Shown here: in pieces, positions 57,378 to 64,000 of the stretch
Layout of the letters: each line of letters opens with the position of its first letter
How positions within the stretch are numbered: the stretch's first letter is position 1
Assembly (NCBI GenBank): GCA_024239075.1
Contig: JANBVI010000053.1
Span: 124,001 to 188,000, forward strand
DNA: 64,000 bases
Direction: 5' to 3'
Source: Fischerella sp. CENA71
Lineage (GTDB): Bacteria > Cyanobacteriota > Cyanobacteriia > Cyanobacteriales > Nostocaceae
The notes under the pieces: generated by a model
The model's input: the letters and a program-made list of their open reading frames with translations, nothing else
Database searches by the model: none
What the model was told of the DNA's origin: nothing
Made by a program: the position numbers and the translations under genes

Positions 57378-58196
57378 ATGATCCGACCGCGCAAAATATT
57401 TGGTCAACATTGGCTAAAAAGTGAAAAAGCACTTGCAGAAATTGTTGAAGCTGCAAAATTAAAACCGAGCGATCGCATTCTGGAAATTGGCCCTGGTACT
57501 GGCATTTTAACTCGTCGTTTATTACCCTTAGTTGAATCTTTAGTTGCAGTCGAAATTGACCGCGATTTGTGTGAAAATTTAGCTAAAGGATTAGGTAAGC
57601 GCGAAAATTTTTTGCTTTTACAAGGGGATTTTTTAGAGTTGGATGTTCCATCTTTGTTAGAAGGATTTTCAACTTTTCAAAACCCGAACAAAGTTGTGGC
57701 AAATATTCCCTACAATATCACCGGGCCGATTATCGAAAAGCTTTTGGGGACAATTGCTCACCCCAATCCAAAACCCTATGATGCTATAGTTTTGCTGATT
57801 CAAAAAGAAGTCGCAGACAGACTTGTAGCTAAACCAGGTTCTAAGGCCTGTGGGGCGTTAACAGTGCGGGTACAATATTTAGCCGAGTGTGAGTTAATTA
57901 GTATTGTGCCAGCCAAAGCATTTTATCCACCGCCCAAAGTAGACTCTGCGGTAGTGCGATTGATTCCCCGCAAAATCGAACCAGCAGCCGATGATCCGCG
58001 CCAACTAGATACTTTGGTAAAATTAGGCTTTGGAGCCAAGCGCAAAATGCTACGCAATAATTTGCAATCAATTGTAGAACGCGATCGCTTGACCGAATTA
58101 CTAGAACAATTACAAATAAATCCTCAAGTTCGTGCTGAAGAACTCAGTATTGGGCAATGGGTTGCTTTAAGCAATCAGTTAGGGGTTAATGGTTAG
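57378..58196 (+). CDS. rsmA: 16S rRNA adenine dimethyltransferase
   Basis: 272 residues (KsgA). Dimethylates A1518 and A1519 of 16S rRNA. SAM site ILEIGPGTGILT (33-44); catalytic NIPYN; C-terminal FGAKRKMLRNNL. Start ATG IRPRKIFGQHWLK is the usual one. Followed by ispE, an arrangement common in bacteria. Confidence 0.96.
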   Translation: MIRPRKIFGQHWLKSEKALAEIVEAAKLKPSDRILEIGPGTGILTRRLLPLVESLVAVEIDRDLCENLAKGLGKRENFLLLQGDFLELDVPSLLEGFSTFQNPNKVVANIPYNITGPIIEKLLGTIAHPNPKPYDAIVLLIQKEVADRLVAKPGSKACGALTVRVQYLAECELISIVPAKAFYPPPKVDSAVVRLIPRKIEPAADDPRQLDTLVKLGFGAKRKMLRNNLQSIVERDRLTELLEQLQINPQVRAEELSIGQWVALSNQLGVNG

Positions 58197-58199
58197 TGG

Positions 58200-58259
58200 G
58201 TAGAGACGCGATTATACTCTTACGAGAAGCCGCTCTTACGAGCGTCTACGCGTCTGTAC
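58200..58259. repeat. Dispersed hairpin repeat between rsmA and ispE
   Basis: Outer arms GTAGAGACGCG and CGCGTCTGTAC enclose TCTTACGAG repeated twice. Largest member of the family found at 1859 and 25795. Confidence 0.65.
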
Positions 58260-58347
58260 AATTAATGGTCAATTGTCATTGGGTAATTGTCATAACTTCC
58301 TTGTTACCGCTCTCCGCTCCCCGATCCCCAATCCCCGATCCCCAAAA

Positions 58348-59295
58348 ATGCGTAGTTATACTCTCATCGCTCCTGCCAAAATTAATTTATATCTGGAAAT
58401 CATCGGCGATCGCCCTGATGGTTATCACGAGTTAGCAATGATACTGCAAAGTATTAGCCTAGCTGACCAAATTGATCTGCGTGCAGGTAGTACAGAAGCG
58501 ATTCGCGTTCACTGCGATCATCCGCAAGTACCGACAGACAAAAGTAATTTAGCATACCGGGCTGCTGAACTGATGGCAACGGAATTTCCTGATGCTTATG
58601 CTAAGTATGGTGGTGTAGATATTACAATTACCAAACGCATACCTGTTGCTGCTGGGTTGGCTGGAGGTTCGACAAATGCAGCAGCAGTGTTAGTTGGTAT
58701 AGACTTATTGTGGAATTTGGGACTTACCCAGTCGGAATTAGAAGAACTAGGAGCAATTTTAGGTTCTGATGTACCATTTTGTGTAGCTGGTGGTACTGCG
58801 ATCGCCACAGGTAGAGGTGAGCAACTTTCTACTTTGGCTGGTTTAAACAATATATATATAGTATTAGCAAAATATCGTAGTCTAGAAGTATCGACTGCTT
58901 GGGCATATAAAACCTACCGTACCTCATTTGGTAGTTCGTATATCAAAGATAAAGAAAGTTTGACAGCGCGTGCTGAGGCTGTACATTCTGGAGGAATGGT
59001 AAAAGCGATTTTACATCAAGATGTCAAAGAAATCGCCGACAAACTGCACAATGATTTAGAAAAAATAGTCTTACCAGCTTATTCACAAGTTTTGCAACTG
59101 CGTGAAATATTTGCAACTCAAGAAGGGGTTTTAGGAACCATGATGTCTGGTTCGGGACCGAGTGTATTTGCACTATGCGAGTCAAAGCAGCAAGCACAAC
59201 AAGTTCAGCAGCGTGTCAGGGAAGCAATACCTGACGAAGATTTAGAATTATTTGTAACTGAGTTTGTGAGCCACGGTATTAAGATAGCATCGTAA
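58348..59295 (+). CDS. ispE: 4-diphosphocytidyl-2-C-methyl-D-erythritol kinase
   Basis: 315 residues from ATG 58348; the frame is open further upstream but that is repeat sequence. GHMP kinase of the MEP isoprenoid pathway. YTLIAPAKINLYLEI, ATP loop PVAAGLAGGSTNAAAVL and MMSGSGPSVFAL are all present. It feeds the pathway that supplies sds and carotenoids. Confidence 0.96.
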   Translation: MRSYTLIAPAKINLYLEIIGDRPDGYHELAMILQSISLADQIDLRAGSTEAIRVHCDHPQVPTDKSNLAYRAAELMATEFPDAYAKYGGVDITITKRIPVAAGLAGGSTNAAAVLVGIDLLWNLGLTQSELEELGAILGSDVPFCVAGGTAIATGRGEQLSTLAGLNNIYIVLAKYRSLEVSTAWAYKTYRTSFGSSYIKDKESLTARAEAVHSGGMVKAILHQDVKEIADKLHNDLEKIVLPAYSQVLQLREIFATQEGVLGTMMSGSGPSVFALCESKQQAQQVQQRVREAIPDEDLELFVTEFVSHGIKIAS

Positions 59296-59370
59296 CAGTT
59301 AACAGTTAACTGATAACTGATAACTGCTAACTGATAACTGATAACTGATAACTGATAACTGATAACTGTA
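59293..59370. repeat. TGATAAC heptamer array
   Basis: About nine copies of the TGATAAC/AACTGAT period, preceded by two of CAGTTAA, directly before the DUF3082 gene start. Confidence 0.8.
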
Positions 59371-59376
59371 ATTTTT

Positions 59377-59682
59377 ATGAGTGATCCAGAAGAAACTCAA
59401 ACGCAAGCTAAAGCTACTCCTTTACGTAGTTTAATTGGCGCTGTGATTTCAGGTGCTTTGGCATTTGCTGCTTATTCTCTCATGATTTCCATCGCTACTA
59501 GTTTTGCTGCCAAGCCAATTCATTCTGATAATGTATTTGCGCTGAGAATTTCCTCAGCTGTACGTACTTTAGTTTTGGGTATAGCTGCTTTGGGTTCTGG
59601 AGTATTTGCACTTGTGGCGATCGGTTTAGTAGCTTTGGCGATTCAACTATTTTTCCAGCAGTTAACAAAGCGTGAGTCTTAA
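59377..59682 (+). CDS. DUF3082 membrane protein
   Basis: 101 residues with two transmembrane helices (about 17-44 and 61-92) separated by a short lumenal/periplasmic loop. Recognised as the cyanobacterial DUF3082 family. Function unknown. Its leader is occupied by the heptamer array. Confidence 0.8.
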   Translation: MSDPEETQTQAKATPLRSLIGAVISGALAFAAYSLMISIATSFAAKPIHSDNVFALRISSAVRTLVLGIAALGSGVFALVAIGLVALAIQLFFQQLTKRES

Positions 59683-59877
59683 CGCTACTACACAAACAAA
59701 GTTCACCTAAGTAGACTAAATAAAACAACAACCCGCGTAGTCGGGTTTAGCTAATCCTTCTCTTACTTTTTCAGCAAGCCCTATATAGCAATTTTAAATT
59801 ATTCGTGAACAACAATATCGCCGACTTCTCAAAGAAGCCGGGGGGCTGAAATCATATCTTTGTTTAATTTTGGTTAT

Positions 59878-61965
59878 TTATAATGGTGCCAAATTATTGC
59901 GATTCACTTCAATAATTTCTGTATACTCAAATTCATTAGGACTTTGTCTGACCAGAGGATATCTTTCTCCTCCTAATTCGATATAATCTTGTTCACAATC
60001 AGGTTTAGAAGAATAATAAACCAAGATATATTCTCTACCAATTCTTTCAGCTATTTCTGCTTCTACTTCACCTCGCCATTGGGTTTTAGTTACTAACACC
60101 ACTAATTGATTTGCTAATTTAGGAATTACTCTCGCAATCTGACGGCGATTAATCACATCCAAACTACCAAAGGGTGAATCCATGACGATTGGTAAGGTAC
60201 TAGTATCTGGAACCATCAACATTCTTTTTTGACTCCATTCTCTTACCCTGTCGATAATTCCGCCGATAAAAGATAAACTGAGAATTTGATTTTCACCAGT
60301 GGAAGCAGCAACTGGTGATTCTATCCCTATTGTATTTTCTACTAGCGCCAGTTCGTATTTATCGCTGATTTTGGGAATGTAAGGTGTAAATGAGATTTCG
60401 CTAAATATTTCTTGGACTCGTTTTTCCAGCTGTAAACGAAATTGTTGTTCTTGGCGTGCTTTGACTAAATTTAATCTATCAATTGCATCTTGGGTAGCAG
60501 TAATCCGGCGTTGTGCTAGTGCTTGGCGTTCTTCGTTAAATTTTTGTCTCGTAATTTGCTTATTTAAGCTTTCAATTTCGGTTTTAGTGTTAGCAATTTG
60601 CTGTTGATTAGCGCCTTGTTCTAAGGTTAAATCAGTAATTTTCTCTTCTATTTCATCTAAACGCTTTTGTAAATTGCGAATTTCTTCACTAGGATCTTTT
60701 CGCAATCGTTCTTGAATACTATCTAAATCTGCTTCTATTTGAGAGATTGATTGTCTTAACTGATTGATTCCTACTTGTTCTCGATCTACTTCTTCCCAAA
60801 ATGCGATCGCTTGTTTATCAATTTCATCAACTTGAGCATTCATCCGAATCGCAGTTTCTTCTACTACCGATGAACCTGCTTGACCTAGCAATATTTTAAC
60901 ATTTGTGTGGGAGTGAGTTCCTTCATGTAATTCTGCGCCACAAATACAACGTTGAGAGTCGAGTAAATTATCTAAGAATTCCCGCGAAATTCCAGGAGTT
61001 AATTCACCACGTTGCTTTAAATGTTGGATAATTTCTCGAAATTGCAGTGTAGTTTCTGATAGTAAAACAGTATAGCCACGTGTGGAAATTGTTTTTTTTA
61101 GTGTTTCCCACTTTTTTTTCAATTCTTCTTGATTGCGAGTTTTTTGTGATTCTAAACTCTGTCGTCTTTCTTGTAATTCTTTAGCGGCGCTGAGTTCTCG
61201 TAAACGGTTACTAGTTTCTTTTTTGATAGTTTGCTGATATTCTAGTTCTTGCTTTATTTCTGTTTGACGAGTGTTAATTCGTTCAACTTCTTGCTCGATT
61301 TTGGCTTGTTGTTTGAGCAACTGTTTTGTTTCCGAATCACCAATAACTTTCAATTCGTTTTCTAGGGTTTTCTTAGCTTCGCTTAAATGTCTAATTGAGC
61401 GGTTAATTACCTCAACTCCTAATAAAATTTTCGTAGCTTCAGCAATTTCAGCTTTTTTATCAGAACGCACAATATGTTCTATGCGTTCTCCATCAAAGAA
61501 GAAATATTGATGTAAGCTGCTAGGTAAAATTTGATTGATAATATCTTCTAGATTTTGATTGGGTGGGACAAAATACCACGAACCATCATCTCTACCTACC
61601 CACATACTCAATTCTGTTTTACCGGGTTCAAAATCAGTTTCATTTTTGTAAACCCGACAAGCACGTTTAATGCGGTAGCGTTTATTATCATGTTCCCAGA
61701 CAATTTCTACCCAACATTCGATAGGTTGTCCAATTTTTGCTTCTGTGATCGCACGCTTATTTACTAATTGTTCTGATGAAGAAAAAGCCGCACTAAATTT
61801 TTCATAAAGCACCCAAGTAAATGCGTTCAAAAAACTAGTTTTTCCTGCGCCATTATTCCCATGAATTACTGTTGTGTTGTTAGCATCTCCATGAGCGAGG
61901 ATGACTTCTGGAGTTTTACCATAAAAGGAGCGAAAGTTGCATAATTTAATAGAAATTAACTTCAT
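59878..61965 (-). CDS. DndD-like SMC/Rad50-type AAA ATPase
   Basis: 695 residues. Walker A GNNGAGKT (36-43), the motif FFFDGER (155-161) characteristic of DndD-type proteins, long coiled coils (about 195-300 and 370-520), a hook-like CICG at 340-343, a signature-like STGENQILSLS (555-565) and Walker B PIVMDSPFGSLD (592-603). In DNA phosphorothioation systems DndD uses ATP to prepare DNA for sulfur transfer. Its start overlaps the preceding small gene (ATGA), so both are coupled. No dndE-like gene follows. An unrelated SMC-like defence ATPase remains possible. Confidence 0.78.
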   Translation of the reverse strand: MKLISIKLCNFRSFYGKTPEVILAHGDANNTTVIHGNNGAGKTSFLNAFTWVLYEKFSAAFSSSEQLVNKRAITEAKIGQPIECWVEIVWEHDNKRYRIKRACRVYKNETDFEPGKTELSMWVGRDDGSWYFVPPNQNLEDIINQILPSSLHQYFFFDGERIEHIVRSDKKAEIAEATKILLGVEVINRSIRHLSEAKKTLENELKVIGDSETKQLLKQQAKIEQEVERINTRQTEIKQELEYQQTIKKETSNRLRELSAAKELQERRQSLESQKTRNQEELKKKWETLKKTISTRGYTVLLSETTLQFREIIQHLKQRGELTPGISREFLDNLLDSQRCICGAELHEGTHSHTNVKILLGQAGSSVVEETAIRMNAQVDEIDKQAIAFWEEVDREQVGINQLRQSISQIEADLDSIQERLRKDPSEEIRNLQKRLDEIEEKITDLTLEQGANQQQIANTKTEIESLNKQITRQKFNEERQALAQRRITATQDAIDRLNLVKARQEQQFRLQLEKRVQEIFSEISFTPYIPKISDKYELALVENTIGIESPVAASTGENQILSLSFIGGIIDRVREWSQKRMLMVPDTSTLPIVMDSPFGSLDVINRRQIARVIPKLANQLVVLVTKTQWRGEVEAEIAERIGREYILVYYSSKPDCEQDYIELGGERYPLVRQSPNEFEYTEIIEVNRNNLAPL

Positions 61966-62129
61966 CGCACAGCATCCTTCACTATCCTTAAAATATCATC
62001 ATTGATATGGCTATTACTTTTTTTATCTAATCTGCTTTTTTCTAATTGCCATACTTGTTCAATAATTTGCCGTACCTCTGGAGGAGCAGTTATTATTGGT
62101 TCTTGAACATCATCTATATTATTTGTCAT
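61962..62129 (-). CDS. Small DNA-modification-associated protein
   Basis: 55 residues from ATG 62129 (MTNNIDDVQEP). The frame continues up to 62171, adding 14 residues encoded by heptamer repeats with two more in-frame ATG codons. Core: APPEVRQIIEQVWQLEKSRLDKKSN and HINDDILRIVKDAVR, helical. I recall small proteins of this type beside Dnd-like modification genes; function unknown. It overlaps the ATPase start by 4 bases. Confidence 0.65.
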   Translation of the reverse strand: MTNNIDDVQEPIITAPPEVRQIIEQVWQLEKSRLDKKSNSHINDDILRIVKDAVR

Positions 62130-62185
62130 TGGTAATTTGTCATTTGTCATTGGTAATTTGTCATTTGTCATTGGTAATTTGTCAT
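62121..62185. repeat. 21-base repeat spanning the small gene start
   Basis: Unit GTCATTGGTAATTTGTCATTT repeated about three times (three heptamers each). On the minus strand each unit carries an ATG, giving three possible starts in one frame. Confidence 0.75.
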
Positions 62186-62267
62186 TGGGAAGAGACTTGT
62201 TAAATAAATAATTCTCTCTTGTCTCCCCACACTCCCCACACTCCCTTGTCCCCGATCCCTAATCCCT

Positions 62268-63782
62268 TCAAATATCCAATAATCCATACCTTTTTTGCAA
62301 ATCAAGTAACTTAATTCTGGCTTCACCAGCATTATCTGCTAAATCAGCAAATTCTACAAAGCGTCGCAATTCTTTTCTTAATAAATTACGTTCTACTTCT
62401 AAAGTTTTTCTGTCTAAATCGGGTGGTAAAACAATCATGTCAAAAATTGTTGCTCGTTCTTTACCAGGATGAGGACGTAAAACTCGTCCGCGTCGTTGGA
62501 TAAATTGACGAGGGTTCCCAGAACTTGCCAAAATTACAGCAGTTTGAATTGCTGGAATATCTACACCTTCATCCAAACAGCGAATTGCAACTAAACCCTG
62601 TAATTCTCCACTTTCAAATTGACGACGTAAAATTTCTCTCTCTTCTAAAGAAGTTTGAGCCGTGTAGGTATTGATTTTGTAACCTAATTCTACTCCTAAA
62701 ATCTTGGCAACTTCTTTAAGTTGCTGTAAATTAGAACGCTGTCCTGCTTCTTGAGAACCGTCGCTACAATAGAACAGAGTATGAGTTGTTTCGCTACGAG
62801 TAGCCATTAGTTCACGCAACGCCTTGAGTTTATTTGCTGCTGCACCAATTAACCTAGCTCTTTGCATTAACAATGGTTTTAAATCTTCATTATCTTCAAA
62901 ATAATTGGGATATCCGTTTTCTTTTTCTCTATATAATAAAGCCTTACCTATTTTCTGGGTTATTTTTGCATAAGTACGGCTTTCGGTTTCCGTTAATTCT
63001 ACTAAAATTGGATAATAAAGATAATGAACTAAAGCACCTTGATTAATAGCATCTTTTAAAGTAAACTCTGGCTGGAGAACCGAACCAAAATAATTAAAGA
63101 CAGATTGGGTTCCAGTTTCATCAAAATATCTTTCTGGTGTTGCAGATAAAGCTAGGCGCAAACCGATACGTCGGGGTAAACTTTCTTCGAGTTTGGGTGC
63201 GCCTAAATTATGAGCTTCATCACCAATAATTAAAGTTTTTTCGGGAAAATATTTGATTTGAGATTGGAATCCATCACCGATTAAAGTGGAGTTAGTTGTA
63301 ATTATTGTGATGAATGGTTGTGAACCAGAATGGACATTATAAAGTTGACTAGAAAGTTGACTTTGCCAGTTGCGTAAGTTTTCAAAAGCTAAGATGGGTT
63401 GTAAATTAAATTTTTCACATTCTCGCGCCCATTGGGTGACAAGATGACGGTAGGGACACACTATCAGTAATGCTTGTAAGCGAATTTGTTTATATAACTC
63501 GCAAGCAACAGCAAGTGCAGTAATTGTTTTACCACTACCCGTTGCCATTTTTAGTGTACCTCTGCCGTTGTTGGCAAACCAATTATTGACAGCTTGACGC
63601 TGATATGGTCGCAATTGCAGATATACTGGCATTTGCGGACATCCTGGTAATGGTTGCTGAGTTTGGTAATTACCCTTACTTTCACCCGCAAACGGTAATT
63701 TCAGGCGATATTTTCCCGAAGGTTTATTAACTGTGGTTGTGAAAGTATTGATTGATCGGACTTTTGGCTGTATCAGATACAT
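62268..63782 (-). CDS. SF2 helicase of a Dnd-type modification/restriction locus
   Basis: 504 residues from ATG 63782; the upstream frame to 63968 is repeat sequence. Motif I ATGSGKT (80-86), DEAH (188-191), SAT (213-215) and motif VI QRRGRVLR (429-436). No nuclease domain visible. XPB/RAD25-like core with an N-terminal RPYQRQAVNNW. Helicases of this type are annotated as phosphorothioation-linked restriction factors; the two following genes support this. The rest of the operon probably lies right of the window. Confidence 0.8.
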   Translation of the reverse strand: MYLIQPKVRSINTFTTTVNKPSGKYRLKLPFAGESKGNYQTQQPLPGCPQMPVYLQLRPYQRQAVNNWFANNGRGTLKMATGSGKTITALAVACELYKQIRLQALLIVCPYRHLVTQWARECEKFNLQPILAFENLRNWQSQLSSQLYNVHSGSQPFITIITTNSTLIGDGFQSQIKYFPEKTLIIGDEAHNLGAPKLEESLPRRIGLRLALSATPERYFDETGTQSVFNYFGSVLQPEFTLKDAINQGALVHYLYYPILVELTETESRTYAKITQKIGKALLYREKENGYPNYFEDNEDLKPLLMQRARLIGAAANKLKALRELMATRSETTHTLFYCSDGSQEAGQRSNLQQLKEVAKILGVELGYKINTYTAQTSLEEREILRRQFESGELQGLVAIRCLDEGVDIPAIQTAVILASSGNPRQFIQRRGRVLRPHPGKERATIFDMIVLPPDLDRKTLEVERNLLRKELRRFVEFADLADNAGEARIKLLDLQKRYGLLDI

Positions 63783-64000
63783 TGATTGAGGAACGGGGAA
63801 CGGGGAACAGGGAAAGGGGATTGGGGATTGGGAGAAGACGCGGAGACGCGGAGACGCAGTGACGCGATGATGCGGAGAATCCATCAAAAATACTCTCCGT
63901 GTCTCCGTGTCCCTGTATCCCCGTGTCCTCCTTGTCCCCTTAACTACAAGTACGCCAGATACCCACAAGGGAACCCTGTACCTGTACCTGCATGGCTGGT
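63783..64000. repeat. G-rich repeats at the right edge
   Basis: GGGGAACG, GACGCGGA and the complementary CTCCGTGTC units. The complementary halves can form a hairpin. No gene seen before the edge. Confidence 0.6.

Noticed and set aside
59293-59370. Heptamer array that could be mistaken for CRISPR
   Set aside because: Units are 7 bases without spacers; no cas gene in the window.

Overview
The window comes from a heterocyst-forming cyanobacterium (order Nostocales). Evidence: the hetZ-patU heterocyst pair, oxygenic photosynthesis genes (petC-petA, petG, psbEFLJ, psaI, ycf48, ndhCKJ, OCP-FRP), very frequent GCGATCGC (HIP1) palindromes, and many short heptanucleotide repeats between genes. I found no rRNA, tRNA, CRISPR array or intact insertion sequence. 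Genus and species cannot be fixed by reading alone.

Layout. 1-11 kb: 3' part of an AMIN/amidase_3 cell-wall amidase, murI, sds (plastoquinone side chain), a conserved hypothetical gene on the other strand, hetZ overlapping patU, and a large membrane protein with a transglutaminase fold that lacks the catalytic Cys and His. 11-19 kb: a RuBisCO-like protein, cytM, petG, rsmD, hisH, a DUF3370 protein, a small Psb35-like membrane protein, and a toxin-antitoxin operon (prlF-yhaV type) whose toxin gene overlaps a cupin gene. 18-26 kb: petC-petA, a divergent DUF3067 gene, a GNAT, an Uma2 protein, a PsiE-like protein, two hypothetical proteins and psaI. 26-30 kb: the photosystem II block psbJ-psbL-psbF-psbE-ycf48-rubA on the minus strand, divergent from ndhC-ndhK-ndhJ.

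30-46 kb: a STAS/sugar-transferase fusion, queE, a phosphonate/phosphite-type ABC transporter (D, C, E), a histidine phosphatase, glucokinase, a secreted protein, a neutral/alkaline invertase, a 1.9-kb AT-rich non-coding stretch, a cyanobacterial hypothetical protein, lysS and yebC. 46-59.7 kb: a UbiH-type FAD hydroxylase, a WcaI-type glycosyltransferase, an XRE regulator, frp and ocp (photoprotection), a secreted Cys-rich protein, a group 2 sigma factor, a second sugar transferase, surE, rsmA, ispE and a DUF3082 gene.

59.8-64 kb: a minus-strand operon of an SF2 helicase, a small protein and an SMC/Rad50-like ATPase. It resembles part of a DNA phosphorothioation (Dnd-type) modification/defence locus and runs towards the right edge. 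It is the best candidate for an accessory system here.

Repeats form a second layer: a 112-bp MITE with an 8-bp target duplication and a truncated second copy, a 126-bp palindromic element, dispersed GTAGAGACGCG hairpins, and heptamer arrays. One array lies inside the psb operon and another extends the reading frame of the small Dnd-associated protein.
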